Source of the DNA: Methyloversatilis universalis EHg5
GTDB lineage: Bacteria; Pseudomonadota; Gammaproteobacteria; Burkholderiales; Rhodocyclaceae
DNA: 64,000 bases
Direction: 5' to 3'
NCBI RefSeq assembly: GCF_000378945.1
Contig: NZ_KB900539.1
Location: 3,608,122 to 3,672,121 of the forward strand
Made by a program: the position numbers and the translations under genes. This document shows, piece by piece, positions 41,425 to 51,307 of the stretch; the stretch's first letter is position 1, and every line of letters begins with the position of its first letter. Under the pieces are notes generated by a model. The model saw nothing but the letters and a program-made list of their open reading frames with translations, had not been told where the DNA came from and did no database searches.

Positions 41425-43461
41425 TCAGGCCTTGAGCAGATCCTCTCGGCCGGCCAGCCAGCGATCGAGATGACGGTCAGCCGCCTCGACATGGTCGCGC
41501 AGCAGCGTGTCGGCCGCCTCGCGCGCGAGCTCGACCAGCGCCTCATCGATCACCAGATCGGCGAAACGCAGCAGTGGCTGACCGGACTGGCGGCTGCCGA
41601 TGAATTCACCGGGGCCGCGCAGCTTCAGGTCTTCGGCCGCGATCATGAAGCCGTCGGTGTAGGCGTGGATGACGCGCAGCCGTTCGCGCGCGGTCTGCGA
41701 CAGCGGGCCTTCGTACAGCAGCACGCAGGCCGATTCGCGGCTGCCGCGGCCGACCCGGCCGCGCAGCTGATGCAGCTGCGAAAGGCCGAAACGTTCTGCG
41801 TGTTCGATCACCATCAGGCTGGCGTTCGGTACATCGACACCGACCTCGATCACCGTGGTGGCAACCAGCAGATGGGTGTCGCCGGCCACGAAACCGGCCA
41901 TCACCGCCGCCTTCTCGTCCGGTTTCATGCGGCCATGCACCAGCCCGACTTTCAGTTCCGGGCAGGCGATCACCAGCTGTTCGTAAGTGTCGAGCGCAGT
42001 CTGCAGCTGCAGCGTTTCCGATTCCTCGATCAGCGGACACACCCAGTAGGCCTGGGCACCGGTTTCACAGGCGTGGCGCACGCGTTCGATCACCTGTTCG
42101 CGGCGCGCCGCGGCGATGAGCTTGGTGAGCACCGGCGTGCGACCGGGCGGCAGCTCGTCGATCACCGACACGTCGAGATCGGCGTAGAAGCTCATGGCCA
42201 GCGTGCGCGGAATCGGCGTGGCGCTCATCATGAGCTGATGCGGACTCACGTCGCCCGCCTTGGCGCGCAGCGCCAGCCGCTGGCGCACGCCGAAGCGGTG
42301 CTGCTCGTCCACCACCGCGACGCCGAGGCGGGCGAAATCGACCGCGTCCTCGATCAGCGCATGCGTGCCGACCGCGATCGGCGCCGCGCCGCTGGCGATG
42401 GCTTCCTTCATCGCCCGTTTCTCGCGCACCTTCAGGCTGCCGGACAGCCAGGCCACCTGCACGCCCAGCGGCGCCAGCCAGTCGGCCAGCTTGCGGAAGT
42501 GCTGTTCGGCGAGGATTTCGGTCGGCGCCATGAAGGCGGCCTGATAGCCGGCCTCGACCGCGCGCAGACAGGCGAGCGCGGCCACCACCGTCTTGCCGGA
42601 GCCGACGTCGCCCTGCAGCAGACGCTGCATCGGAAAAGGTTGCGACAGGTCGGCGGCGATCTCGGCCCAGGCGCGCGCCTGGGCGCCGGTCAGCGCAAAA
42701 GGCAGTTGCTGCAGGAAGCGGTCGATCAGCGAACCGTCGGTAGCCACCGGCTGCGGCAGCACCGGCGCGTCGCGGTTGCGGCGCGCGGCGTGCGCGCGCT
42801 TCAGGCTCAGTTGCTGTGCCAGCAGCTCGTCGAACTTGATGCGGCGCCAGGCCGGCGCCAGCCGCTCGTCGAGATCGCGCAGCGATTCACCCGGCCGCGG
42901 CCGGTGCAGCGCCTGCACCGCGGCACCGAAAGGCACCAGCGCGTAATGCCGGCGCAGCGTCTCGGGCAGGCTGTCCGCGAGGTCGGTACGTTCGAGCGCG
43001 TCGTCGATGGCGCGACGCAGGCTGGCCTGCGACAGGCCGGCGGTGGCCGGATAGACCGGCGTGAGCCGGTCCGGCAGCGCAGTGTCCTCACCGACCGTGC
43101 GCACCCGCGGGTGCAGCATTTCGGCGCCGAAGAAACCGGGATTGATGTCGCCGAACAGGCGCACCCGTTTGCCGGGCGCGAGCTGTTTCTGCTGCGACGG
43201 ATAGAAGTTGAAGAAGCGCAGCGTGACCGTGCCGCTGTCGTCGCCGGCGGTCACCACCAGCTGGCGGCGCGGCCGGAACTTCACTTCAGCCTGCGTCACC
43301 TCGACCTCGACCTGCACCGGCTGGCCGGCGCGCGCCAGCGCCACCGGCGTGATGCGCGTCTCGTCCTCGTAGCGCAGCGGGAAATGCAGGACGAGCGCGG
43401 CGTCGGAGCCGAGCCCCATCCTGTCCAGCGCGTCGGCAAGTGCCTCGCTGCGTGTGCTCAT
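41425..43461 (-). CDS. recG: ATP-dependent DNA helicase RecG
   Basis: 678 aa, as expected for RecG. An OB-fold wedge domain comes first (FRPRRQLVVTAGDDSGTVTLR), then helicase motifs: Walker A GDVGSGKTVVA, motif II DEQH (VVDEQHRFGVRQR), motif III MSATPIPRTLA and motif VI QLRGRVGR. RecG remodels stalled replication forks and Holliday junctions. ridA lies 37 bp upstream of... the next gene downstream in the same direction, suggesting an operon. Confidence 0.96.
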   Translation of the reverse strand: MSTRSEALADALDRMGLGSDAALVLHFPLRYEDETRITPVALARAGQPVQVEVEVTQAEVKFRPRRQLVVTAGDDSGTVTLRFFNFYPSQQKQLAPGKRVRLFGDINPGFFGAEMLHPRVRTVGEDTALPDRLTPVYPATAGLSQASLRRAIDDALERTDLADSLPETLRRHYALVPFGAAVQALHRPRPGESLRDLDERLAPAWRRIKFDELLAQQLSLKRAHAARRNRDAPVLPQPVATDGSLIDRFLQQLPFALTGAQARAWAEIAADLSQPFPMQRLLQGDVGSGKTVVAALACLRAVEAGYQAAFMAPTEILAEQHFRKLADWLAPLGVQVAWLSGSLKVREKRAMKEAIASGAAPIAVGTHALIEDAVDFARLGVAVVDEQHRFGVRQRLALRAKAGDVSPHQLMMSATPIPRTLAMSFYADLDVSVIDELPPGRTPVLTKLIAAARREQVIERVRHACETGAQAYWVCPLIEESETLQLQTALDTYEQLVIACPELKVGLVHGRMKPDEKAAVMAGFVAGDTHLLVATTVIEVGVDVPNASLMVIEHAERFGLSQLHQLRGRVGRGSRESACVLLYEGPLSQTARERLRVIHAYTDGFMIAAEDLKLRGPGEFIGSRQSGQPLLRFADLVIDEALVELAREAADTLLRDHVEAADRHLDRWLAGREDLLKA

Positions 43462-43498
43462 CCGGTGCAGAAGGCCGGGCGGAGCCGGCCGTCGCTCA

Positions 43499-43879
43499 TC
43501 AGTCGATCACCAGCACCGCATCGACCTCGACCAGGGCACCGCGCGGCAGCGCCGCCACACCGACCGCGGCGCGCGCCGGGAAGGGCTGGCTGAAGTAGCG
43601 GGTCATCGCCTCGTTCACCTTGGTGAAATTGCCGAGATCGGTCAGGAACACATTCACCTTGACCGCGTTGTCCAGCGTGGCGCCGGCGGCGACGGCCACC
43701 GCCTTCAGGTTGTCGAACACGCGGGTGATCTGCGCGTCGATGCCGTCGGCCATGGTCATGGTGGCCGGATCCAGGCCGATCTGGCCGGACATGTAGACGG
43801 TGTTGCCCACCTTCACCGCCTGCGAGTAGGTGCCGATGGCGGCCGGTGCGTCGGGGGTCGAAACGATGATGCGCGACAT
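43499..43879 (-). CDS. ridA: RidA-family enamine/imine deaminase
   Basis: 126 aa starting MSRIIVSTPDAPAAIGTYSQAVKVG. The family landmarks are visible: IGTYSQAV, SGQIGLDP and the catalytic arginine in FPARAAVGVAALPRGALVEVDA. It hydrolyses reactive 2-aminoacrylate-type enamines made by PLP enzymes. It is encoded just upstream of recG in the same direction (37 bp). Confidence 0.93.
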   Translation of the reverse strand: MSRIIVSTPDAPAAIGTYSQAVKVGNTVYMSGQIGLDPATMTMADGIDAQITRVFDNLKAVAVAAGATLDNAVKVNVFLTDLGNFTKVNEAMTRYFSQPFPARAAVGVAALPRGALVEVDAVLVID

Positions 43880-44006
43880 GAGAAGTCTCCGGAGTTGTGT
43901 GCGGGAATGCTGCGCGGCCTGCCCGAACGGAATCGGGCAGGCCGGACGACGCCGGATTATCGCGGATTCGCCGCCTGCAGGGGTGGCCGGACGGCCACCG
44001 CCGGAC

Positions 44007-45134
44007 TCAGTCCGCGTGCAGGGCGGGAGCGGCGTGCTCGGCCGCGTCGCTCATGCGGTCCAGTTCGCCGATCACGTCCAGGCTGAGCGACTCCATGCGG
44101 GCGATGGCCGCCAGCGCGTCGTCGAAACGGCCGGCTTCGGCATGCCTGAGGGCTTCGACGCCCACCTTGTGAAAGGCCTCGTGCGGCGCCTCCAGTTCGC
44201 GGAAGCCCGGCAGATGGCTGTGGCAGCGGCGGCCTTCGCCCTCGTAGTACCACTTGCCCAGCCGGCAGCCGGAATGGCTGGCGAAGCTGTCCACGGTACG
44301 TCCGGTGTGACCGGACACGGTCTGGTAGATGTCCATCTTGTAAGCCAGGTGATCCACCTTGGCCAGTTCGGCGAAGGTGCGCAGCGACGTGGCCTGCATA
44401 TGCCGGCCATTGGCCTGCGCCTGGCTGCTCAGCGCTTCCATGCGGGCGCTTGTGTCCAGACCTTCGCCGGAATAGGTGGCGGCGTCGGCGGCATTCGCCT
44501 GCATGCGCTCGGTGGCCCGGCTGGTGTCGTCCTGGATGCCGCTGACCAGGGTGGCGATCTCGGCGGTGGCTGCACCGGTACGCTCGGCCAGCTTGCGCAC
44601 CTCATCGGCCACGACGGCAAAGCCGCGGCCCTGTTCGCCGGCCCGCGCCGCTTCGATCGCCGCGTTCAGCGCCAGCAGATTGGTCTGGTCGGCGATTTCC
44701 CGGATCAGCCGCACGATGCCGCCGATGCGCTCGGCCCGCTCGCGCAGCGTGTTCACGCTGGACGCGGTTTCGGTCAGACGGCTGGCATAGCCGCTCAGGC
44801 TTTCCGCCACCGTACGGCTGCCGCCGGCGGTCAGCGCACACTGTCCGGCGGTGTCCGCCGCGCGGCCGGACTCGCTGCTGACGATGTCGGCCAGTGCCGC
44901 GAGCGTGGTGCGGAAACGCTGGAAAGAGCCCGCGTAAGCGGTCAGATTGGCCAGCAGACCATTGTCGAAGGCGGCGCGGGCGCGGATGTCCGCGTTCTCC
45001 TGCTGCAGGTTGCCGCGCTCGGCTTCCAGCCGGGCAATGTCCAGTTTCAGCCGGACGACTTCATCCTGCAAACGCGTGCGCTCGGCGCCGAGCTGTTCAT
45101 GTTCGCGTGCTGCCACCCATCCAAGAAATGCCAT
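44007..45134 (-). CDS. Cytoplasmic chemoreceptor with zinc-binding CZB domain
   Basis: 375 aa. An N-terminal coiled coil (residues 10-50, [20 protein letters not shown]) lacks a membrane helix. The MCP signalling hairpin contains [22 protein letters not shown]-terminal CZB domain follows, with its Zn ligands in [27 protein letters not shown] and PHEAFHK (His/Cys pattern of the family). CZB receptors sense zinc or hypochlorous acid and some couple to diguanylate cyclases. It stands alone here. Confidence 0.9.
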   Translation of the reverse strand: MAFLGWVAAREHEQLGAERTRLQDEVVRLKLDIARLEAERGNLQQENADIRARAAFDNGLLANLTAYAGSFQRFRTTLAALADIVSSESGRAADTAGQCALTAGGSRTVAESLSGYASRLTETASSVNTLRERAERIGGIVRLIREIADQTNLLALNAAIEAARAGEQGRGFAVVADEVRKLAERTGAATAEIATLVSGIQDDTSRATERMQANAADAATYSGEGLDTSARMEALSSQAQANGRHMQATSLRTFAELAKVDHLAYKMDIYQTVSGHTGRTVDSFASHSGCRLGKWYYEGEGRRCHSHLPGFRELEAPHEAFHKVGVEALRHAEAGRFDDALAAIARMESLSLDVIGELDRMSDAAEHAAPALHAD

Positions 45135-45201
45135 CGAATTGCCCGCCCATGCATGATCAGGACAGTTCTATCGGCGGCCAGGCCATGCGGCTTGAATGGA
45201 T

Positions 45202-45993
45202 TCAGCGGGCCACAGGCGGTGCGCCGTCGAGACCGAGCGCACGCATCCGGGCACGCGCACGATCGGCTTCGGCACGGCTGCTGAAGGGGCCGACCAGCAC
45301 ACGCGTCTCGATCTGCGCCGGAATGCCGTGCAGCGCCAGCCTGGCGCGCAGTTCCTCGGCGTTGGCGGTTTGACTGAATACGCCGGCCTGCACCACGTAG
45401 CCGCCTGCCGGGCTGCGGGTCAGCGGCGGCGGGGAAGGCTGCGCAGGCTCAGCGCGCGTCACCTTGTCCGCAGGCCGGCGGGCTTCAGCCGCCGGGGCGG
45501 CCGCGGCTGCCGGAGCGTCCGGACGCGCGGTCGATTCGGGCACCACGGGCTCGGCGACAACAGCAGGGGCCGGATGGGATCGGGGTGCGGGCGCCGCGCC
45601 ACTCGACGGCTGCGCAGGCGCGGTCGCACCGCCGGTGGCCGATGGCGCTGCGGCGGCGCCGGCTGCTGGCGCGGGCTCTGCCGCATCGCCTTCGGGCAAG
45701 GGCGGAGGACTGTCCTGCAACGCGGCCGGTTGCGCACCGACCGCTGGCGTCTCTTCCGGCAGCACCGCTGGCGCGGCCGCCGGCGCGCGCAAGACCGGCG
45801 CTGCAACCGGCGGCAGCGCCTCATCGTCATCATCCGGCGCACGACGGCTGGCGTCGAACACCGCCAGCCCGCCGATCAGCAGCGCGATCAGCACGCCGGC
45901 CACCGCAATCCGGCGCAGCAGGGCGCTGCGTTGCTCGGTGGCCCCCTGCTCATCCTCGTCGCGCCGGGCCGTGATCCGGATCGTCGTACTCAT
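45202..45993 (-). CDS. Single-span membrane protein with SPOR domain
   Basis: 263 aa. A short cytoplasmic N-terminus precedes a membrane helix (RIAVAGVLIALLIGGLAVF, about 30-48) and a long Ala/Pro-rich linker. The C-terminal 70-residue SPOR domain (GGYVVQAGVFSQTANAEELR, VLVGPFSSRAEADRAR) binds denuded glycan strands of septal peptidoglycan. It is a candidate divisome protein. Its start overlaps the stop of the upstream DUF2802 gene by 4 bp. Confidence 0.88.
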   Translation of the reverse strand: MSTTIRITARRDEDEQGATEQRSALLRRIAVAGVLIALLIGGLAVFDASRRAPDDDDEALPPVAAPVLRAPAAAPAVLPEETPAVGAQPAALQDSPPPLPEGDAAEPAPAAGAAAAPSATGGATAPAQPSSGAAPAPRSHPAPAVVAEPVVPESTARPDAPAAAAAPAAEARRPADKVTRAEPAQPSPPPLTRSPAGGYVVQAGVFSQTANAEELRARLALHGIPAQIETRVLVGPFSSRAEADRARARMRALGLDGAPPVAR

Positions 45994-46451
45994 GGCTGTT
46001 CTCCCAGTCCGCGGCTCTGTGCCAGCGTACGCACCAGATCGGCTTCACCGATCGACATGTCGCACTGTTCGGCGATCGCCTCGGCGCTCAGGCCGCGCGC
46101 GGCCAGCGACAGCGCCTCGCTGTACTGCGGCGCCACCGGCGGCAGCTGATTGACGGTTTCGATGCGCCGGCTCACGCCATCCAGCCGGTCCTCGATCACT
46201 TCGACGCGGGTTTCCAGCGCCTGCATCAGCGGCGCCAGACGGGCGTCGAGCAGGTTGTCGAGTTCGGCCTGGAGGTCGGGCAGCGGCGGCGGCGATACGG
46301 GAGCCGGCGGCGGAGGCAGCGGTGCCGGCTCGGCCTCGCGCCGTGCGTTCAGCATGGACAGGCGCATCAGCGCATAGCCCAGATAGCCGGACAGGATGAT
46401 CAGCGCAAGCAGCGCTGCCTCCTTCCAACCCATCGCTGACAGTTCGATCAA
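45990..46451 (-). CDS. DUF2802-family membrane protein
   Basis: 153 aa if begun at the TTG with GGAG upstream; an ATG at 46433 (MGWKEAAL) would shorten it by 6 residues. One N-terminal membrane helix (ALLALIILSGYLGYALMRL) is followed by a Pro-rich linker and a coiled-coil stretch. The C-terminal DUF2802 segment (YSEALSLAARGLSAEAIAEQ) resembles a small helix-turn-helix. In many proteobacteria DUF2802 genes sit with motility genes. Function unknown. Confidence 0.8.
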   Translation of the reverse strand: MIELSAMGWKEAALLALIILSGYLGYALMRLSMLNARREAEPAPLPPPPAPVSPPPLPDLQAELDNLLDARLAPLMQALETRVEVIEDRLDGVSRRIETVNQLPPVAPQYSEALSLAARGLSAEAIAEQCDMSIGEADLVRTLAQSRGLGEQP

Positions 46452-46562
46452 ATCCCGCTCCGTAGGGTCCGGCCGCGCTGAATGCGCGGCGCATCAGGAC
46501 AGAATGACGCCCGCAGGCGCTCCGGGCCGGATAATAAGGCCTTTTCACCCTGCCCGGCTCCG

Positions 46563-47321
46563 ATGCTCGCGTCCATGCTGTTCCTGCTCAAGAAAGCGAT
46601 TTCCACGCTGCTGCTGCCACCGGCCGGGCTGCTGCTGCTCGCGGCAGCCGGCCTGCTGCTGGCGCGCTGGCGCAGGCGCGCTGGCATGGTGCTGATCGCC
46701 TGCGGCCTGCTGCCGCTGTTCGCGTTGTGCCTGCCGGCGGTGTCCGGCTGGCTGGAACAGAGCACCTACTGCTGCCGCGACATTGCGCCACCGAAGGACG
46801 TCGGCGCCATCGTGGTGCTGGGTGCCGGCACCTACGACAACCTGCTCGACTACGACGGCGAAACGGTGAATGGATGGGCGCTGGAGCGGGTACGCGCCGG
46901 GGCGCGGCTGGCGAAACAGACCGGACTGCCGGTGCTGGTGAGCGGTGGCGTGGTGTGGCGCGGGCGGCCGGAAGGCGAACTGATGCGGCAGGCGATGGCG
47001 GAATTCGGCGTGCCGGTGCGCTGGGTGGAATCCGCCTCGCGCGACACCGCGGACAACGCCCGCATGTCAGCCGCGCTGCTGAAGGAAGCCGGCATCACGC
47101 GGGTGGCGCTGGTCACCCATGCGGTGCACATGCGTCGCTCGATGGCCGAGTTCCGCCTCGCCGGGCTGGAACCGGTCGCCGCCCCGACGGTGATCCGGCG
47201 TCCGCCCGAAATGGCGTTCACCGACTTCATCCCCAGCTCGCGCGCGCTGCAGCAATCAGGCTGGGCGCTGCACGAATGGCTGGGCTGGCTGGCGCAGACA
47301 CTGCGCCCCGCCAGCCCTTAG
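46563..47321 (+). CDS. YdcF/ElyC-family (DUF218) membrane protein
   Basis: 252 aa. Two N-terminal membrane helices (AISTLLLPPAGLLLLAAAGL and MVLIACGLLPLFALCLPAV) precede a DUF218 domain with GAIVVLGAG, LVSGGVVWRG, ESASRDTADNARMSA and ALVTHAVHMRRSM. The size and topology match ElyC, which affects peptidoglycan and undecaprenyl-phosphate metabolism in E. coli. It stands between divergent DUF2802 and convergent SDR genes. Confidence 0.87.
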   Translation: MLASMLFLLKKAISTLLLPPAGLLLLAAAGLLLARWRRRAGMVLIACGLLPLFALCLPAVSGWLEQSTYCCRDIAPPKDVGAIVVLGAGTYDNLLDYDGETVNGWALERVRAGARLAKQTGLPVLVSGGVVWRGRPEGELMRQAMAEFGVPVRWVESASRDTADNARMSAALLKEAGITRVALVTHAVHMRRSMAEFRLAGLEPVAAPTVIRRPPEMAFTDFIPSSRALQQSGWALHEWLGWLAQTLRPASP

Positions 47322-47338
47322 TCCCTGGTCCCCAGCGA

Positions 47339-48091
47339 TCAGAGCTTGCTGCCGCCGCTCACGTCGATGATCTGGCCGGTGGTCCAGCCGCCGTCCGCGC
47401 TCACCAGGAAGGACACCACGCCGGCCACGCGGTCAGGGGTACCGATGCCGGACAGCGCCTGCATGGCCTGCACCGCGTCCGAACCGCCGCCTTCGAGCAG
47501 GCCGGTGGTGAGACGGGTTTCGATCACGCCAGGCGCGACCGCGTTCACCGTGATGTTGCGTGCGCCGAGCGAGGCGGCAAGCTGCAGCGTCAGCACGTCG
47601 ACGAAGCCCTTGGTCGCCGAATACGCCGGAATGCCCGGGAAGGCGGTGCGCGCGACGATGCTGGACAGGTTCACGATGCGGCCGCCGTCGCGCAGCTTGG
47701 GCAGCAGATACTTGGTGACGAAGAACATCGAGCGCATGTTCACGTTGGACAGCCGGTCATAGCTGCCTTCGCTCATGTCTTCGATCGCCTCGAACGGCGC
47801 GATGCCGGCGTTGTTCACCAGCACGTCCAGATGCGGCTCGGTAAAGGCGTCGGCCAGATTCTGCGGGCCGTCGGACATCGACAGATCGGCCTGCAGCAGC
47901 GACGCCGAACCGCCTGCGCGTTCGATGGCTGCGCACACATCGCGCGCTTCGGCTGCGCCGTGCGCGTAATGCACCACTACATGGAAACCGTCCCTGGCGA
48001 GCCGCCGTGCGATCTCGGCGCCGATGCCGCGCGATGCGCCGGTAACCAGCGCCACGCGGCGCGCGCTTGATGCAGACCTGGATGCAGACAT
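47339..48091 (-). CDS. FabG-like short-chain dehydrogenase
   Basis: 250 aa. It has the classical SDR layout: NAD(P) loop TGASRGIGAEIA, NNAGIAPF, and the catalytic Tyr-x3-Lys in YSATKGFVDVL. The start follows GGAGGAGG. It is similar to 3-oxoacyl-ACP reductases, but the substrate cannot be named. It lies 52 bp after thiG and may be the last gene of the lipA-thiS-thiG unit. An acetoin/diacetyl reductase role is possible because of the neighbouring aco genes, but there is no direct evidence. Confidence 0.88.
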   Translation of the reverse strand: MSASRSASSARRVALVTGASRGIGAEIARRLARDGFHVVVHYAHGAAEARDVCAAIERAGGSASLLQADLSMSDGPQNLADAFTEPHLDVLVNNAGIAPFEAIEDMSEGSYDRLSNVNMRSMFFVTKYLLPKLRDGGRIVNLSSIVARTAFPGIPAYSATKGFVDVLTLQLAASLGARNITVNAVAPGVIETRLTTGLLEGGGSDAVQAMQALSGIGTPDRVAGVVSFLVSADGGWTTGQIIDVSGGSKL

Positions 48092-48143
48092 CCCGACCTC
48101 CTCCCTGTTGAATGTGTTGTGTGGTGTTGTGGGTGTTTGGGTA

Positions 48144-48950
48144 CTACTGGATCAGGCCGGTCTGCGGCGACGAAGCCGCAGCCCGGTAAGGCAGCTTTTC
48201 CATGCGGCCGGCGAGGAAGGCCTCGCGGCCGGCGATCACGCCGTGGCGCATCGCGCCGGCCATGCGCACCGGATCACGGGCGTGGGCGATGGCGGTATTC
48301 ATCAGCACGCCGTCGCAGCCAAGTTCCATCGCCACGGCGGCGTCCGACGCGGTGCCGATGCCGGCATCGACGATGACCGGCACCCTGGCGTCGGCCAGGA
48401 TGATTCCGATGTTCCAGGGATTCAGAATGCCCATGCCGGAACCGATCAGGCTGGCCAGCGGCATGATGGCGACGCAGCCCATGCTTTCGAGCACACGCGC
48501 CTGTATCGGGTCGTCCGAGCAATAGACCATGACGCGGAAGCCGTCGCGGATCAGCGTTTCTGCCGCGCGCAGCGTTTCCGGCATGTTCGGGTACAGCGAC
48601 TTCGGGTCGCCCAGCACTTCCAGCTTGATCAGGTCGTGGCCGTCGAGCAGTTCGCGCGCCAGGCGCAGCGTGCGCACCGCGTCGTCGGCGGTGTAGCAGC
48701 CGGCGGAATTGGGCAGCAGCGTGTAGCGACCGGCCGGCAGCACGTCGAGCAGGCCGGGTTCGCCATTGGTACTGGCCAGCGGCGTGCGGCGGATGGCGAC
48801 GGTCACGATTTCGGCGCCGCTGGCGTCGAGCGCGCGTGCGGTTTCGTCCAGCGAGCGGTACTTGCCGGTGCCGACCAAAAGGCGCGAGGCGAAGGGCTGG
48901 CCGCCGATCACCAGCGGATCGGTCAGCGCCTTTTCAAAGGGAGCATTCAT
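48144..48950 (-). CDS. thiG: Thiazole synthase
   Basis: 268 aa. Characteristic ThiG motifs: [39 protein letters not shown], the active-site lysine in [10 protein letters not shown] and [21 protein letters not shown]. It condenses deoxyxylulose phosphate, dehydroglycine and the ThiS thiocarboxylate into the thiazole of thiamine. It starts 3 bp after the thiS stop. Confidence 0.96.
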   Translation of the reverse strand: MNAPFEKALTDPLVIGGQPFASRLLVGTGKYRSLDETARALDASGAEIVTVAIRRTPLASTNGEPGLLDVLPAGRYTLLPNSAGCYTADDAVRTLRLARELLDGHDLIKLEVLGDPKSLYPNMPETLRAAETLIRDGFRVMVYCSDDPIQARVLESMGCVAIMPLASLIGSGMGILNPWNIGIILADARVPVIVDAGIGTASDAAVAMELGCDGVLMNTAIAHARDPVRMAGAMRHGVIAGREAFLAGRMEKLPYRAAASSPQTGLIQ

Positions 48951-48953
48951 GGT

Positions 48954-49172
48954 CTAGCCGCCTCCGACGGCAATGACGATTTCCAGGCGGTCGCCCGGCG
49001 CCAGCGCGGTCTGGTCGAACACGCTGCGCGGCACGATTTCACCGTTGCGCTCGACCGCGATGCGCTTCTCGCGCAACGACATGCGGTCCAGCAGGTCGCC
49101 GACCGATGCTGCACCGTCCAGCGGTTCCAGCTGGCCATTGACCGAAATGGTGTGAGCCGCCACTTCAGCCAT
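48954..49172 (-). CDS. thiS: Sulfur carrier protein ThiS
   Basis: 72 aa ending in the obligatory Gly-Gly (IVIAVGGG), which is adenylated and turned into a thiocarboxylate. It has a beta-grasp fold with [19 protein letters not shown]. The chosen ATG ([13 protein letters not shown]) overlaps the 3' end of lipA by 8 bp, so it is translationally coupled to it; an ATG three codons upstream (MKTMAEV) is also possible. thiS directly after lipA is an uncommon order. Confidence 0.93.
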   Translation of the reverse strand: MAEVAAHTISVNGQLEPLDGAASVGDLLDRMSLREKRIAVERNGEIVPRSVFDQTALAPGDRLEIVIAVGGG

Positions 49173-50115
49173 GGTTTTCATGCGCGGCGTGCAGCACGTC
49201 GGCACGGTAGGACGAACGCACCAGCGGGCCGGCGGCCACTTCGCTGAAGCCCATGCCGAGCGCGATGTCGCGCAGCGCGGCAAAACGCTCCGGCGTGATG
49301 TACTCGATCACCGGCAGGTGGGCCGGCGACGGCCGCAGGTACTGGCCCAGCGTGAGCAGGTCGCAGCCGTGCGCGCGCAGATCGCGCATCACCTCGACCA
49401 CTTCCGCCTCGGTTTCGCCCAGGCCCAGCATCAGGCCGGTCTTGGTCGGTACGCTGGGGAAGCGCTGGCCGAAATCGCGCAGCAGCTTCAGCGAACCTTC
49501 GTAGCTCGCGCCCGGGCGGACTTCGCGGTACAGCCGGGGCACGGTTTCCATGTTGTGGTTGAACACGTCCGGCGGCGACACCGCCAGCGCGTCCAGCGCG
49601 ACCGCTTCGCGGCCGCGGAAATCGGGGGTAAGCACCTCGATCGTGATGTTCGGGCTCAGCGCGCGGATGTCGGCCATGCACTGGGTGAAGTGCGCCGCGC
49701 CACCGTCGCGCAGGTCGTCACGGTCCACCGAGGTGATCACCACATAGCGCAGCTTCATCGCCGCCACGGTACGCGCGAGCCGCTGTGGCTCTTCCGCGTC
49801 CGGCGCCAGCGGCCGGCCGTGCGACACATCGCAGAACGGGCAGCGGCGGGTGCAGATGGCCCCCAGGATCATGAAGGTGGCGGTGCCACTGCCGAAGCAT
49901 TCACCGATGTTCGGGCAGGCCGCTTCTTCGCACACGGTGTGCAGCGCGTGTTCGCGTAGCACGCCCTGAAGCGCGCGCACTGCCGGCGTGTCCTGGTCGC
50001 GTCCGCGCAGCCAGGCCGGTTTGGGCGGCGACGCGACGTCCTCGCGTACCTTCACCGGGATGCGGGCCAGCTTTTCGCGCCCGCGCAGTCCTTCTCCAGC
50101 CACTGCAGAACTCAT
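49165..50115 (-). CDS. lipA: Lipoyl synthase
   Basis: 316 aa. The auxiliary 4Fe-4S motif is [12 protein letters not shown] and the radical-SAM motif is CTRRCPFC. The C-terminal arginine-serine finger is LVRSSYR. It inserts two sulfurs into octanoyl groups on lipoyl domains. It lies 79 bp after acoC, whose product carries a lipoyl domain, and overlaps thiS. No lipB is adjacent. The link between lipoate supply and acetoin dehydrogenase is an inference from this order. Confidence 0.96.
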   Translation of the reverse strand: MSSAVAGEGLRGREKLARIPVKVREDVASPPKPAWLRGRDQDTPAVRALQGVLREHALHTVCEEAACPNIGECFGSGTATFMILGAICTRRCPFCDVSHGRPLAPDAEEPQRLARTVAAMKLRYVVITSVDRDDLRDGGAAHFTQCMADIRALSPNITIEVLTPDFRGREAVALDALAVSPPDVFNHNMETVPRLYREVRPGASYEGSLKLLRDFGQRFPSVPTKTGLMLGLGETEAEVVEVMRDLRAHGCDLLTLGQYLRPSPAHLPVIEYITPERFAALRDIALGMGFSEVAAGPLVRSSYRADVLHAAHENHG

Positions 50116-50194
50116 GTCGGCATCCGGTAGTGCAGAAATCGGTACTGAAAAAATCGGCCGCCGCAGGAGAGGCTGCGGCGGCCGGGGTAGAGCA

Positions 50195-51307
50195 TCAGCC
50201 GATGAACTCGCCGATCAGCTTGTTCACTTCGCCTGCCGCTTCGAGCTGGACCATATGGCCCTGGCCCGGCATCACCTTCACCGTCGCGCCCGGGATCGCC
50301 GTGGCGTGAGAGGACGGGATGACACGGTCGTTTTCGCCCCAGATCACCAGCGTCGGCTTGCCGGCCGCGGCAGCGACGAGCTGCGCGGACTGGCGGCCAC
50401 CGGCGAACAGGCCGCCGGCCAGCGTCGCAAGCGCGCTGTCGACGCCTTCGAGGCGCTTGAACTTGAGCATGTCGTCGATCATCGAGCGGGTGACCAGCGA
50501 CTCATTCGAGTACAGCTGGGCCAGCACCGGCTTCAGCGCATTGCGCGATGCCGCCGACACGAAACCGTCGATGTAGGCGCCGTTGATTTCGCTGCCCAGA
50601 CCGGCAGAAGCGATCAGCGACAGCGACTTCACCTTGTTCGGCGCACGCTTGGCGACCGCCAGGCTCACGCCGCCGCCCATCGAGTGACCGGCCAGGTGGG
50701 CGCATTCGAGACCGACTGCGTCCATGAAGCCGACGACGACTTCGGCCAGACCGTCGAGCGAGTCGATGCCGGTCACCTTGGTCGTGCTGCCGTGACCCGG
50801 CAGATCGAGCGCATAGACGGCACGCGACTCGGACAGCGGAGCGTGGTTGAACAGCCAGTTGTTCAGGTCACCGCCGAAGCCGTGGATGAGCAGCAGCGGA
50901 TCCTTGCCTGCCACGTCCTCGCCCAGCTTCAGGTAGCGCACCTCGACATTGCCGACCTTGACGGTCTGCGTCTGCGGGCCGCTGTCGGCGTCGTCGGCCG
51001 AAGGCGGCACGAATTCGGCCTGGAAGCGCGCGATCAGGTCGTCGATCAGTGCGTCATCGACGTCCTTGTCGGCGATCACGCCGAGCAGTGCGCCGACCGG
51101 CAGCACTTCGTCGGCCTGGGCGACCTGACGGCGCAGCACGCCGGTGGTCGCGGCCTCGACGGCACCGGAAATCTTCTCGCTTTCGACTTCGAGAATTTCC
51201 TCGCCGGGTTCGATCTTGTCACCGACTTCCTTCAGCCACAGATTGACCTTCCCTTCCTGCATGGAAAGGCCCCACTTGGGCATGGTGACGGTAAAGATTG
51301 CAGACAT
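50195..51307 (-). CDS. acoC: Acetoin dehydrogenase E2 (lipoyl domain fused to alpha/beta hydrolase)
   Basis: 370 aa. The lipoyl domain occupies residues 1-80 with Lys45 in [10 protein letters not shown] as the lipoylation site. The C-terminal 240 residues are an alpha/beta-hydrolase fold with the nucleophile motif GHSMGGGV and a late GQGHMVQLE histidine. This is the AcoC layout of Cupriavidus and Pseudomonas rather than the PDH E2 catalytic domain. It accepts the acetyl group from E1 and passes it to CoA. Its start shares one base with the acoB stop. Confidence 0.94.
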   Translation of the reverse strand: MSAIFTVTMPKWGLSMQEGKVNLWLKEVGDKIEPGEEILEVESEKISGAVEAATTGVLRRQVAQADEVLPVGALLGVIADKDVDDALIDDLIARFQAEFVPPSADDADSGPQTQTVKVGNVEVRYLKLGEDVAGKDPLLLIHGFGGDLNNWLFNHAPLSESRAVYALDLPGHGSTTKVTGIDSLDGLAEVVVGFMDAVGLECAHLAGHSMGGGVSLAVAKRAPNKVKSLSLIASAGLGSEINGAYIDGFVSAASRNALKPVLAQLYSNESLVTRSMIDDMLKFKRLEGVDSALATLAGGLFAGGRQSAQLVAAAAGKPTLVIWGENDRVIPSSHATAIPGATVKVMPGQGHMVQLEAAGEVNKLIGEFIG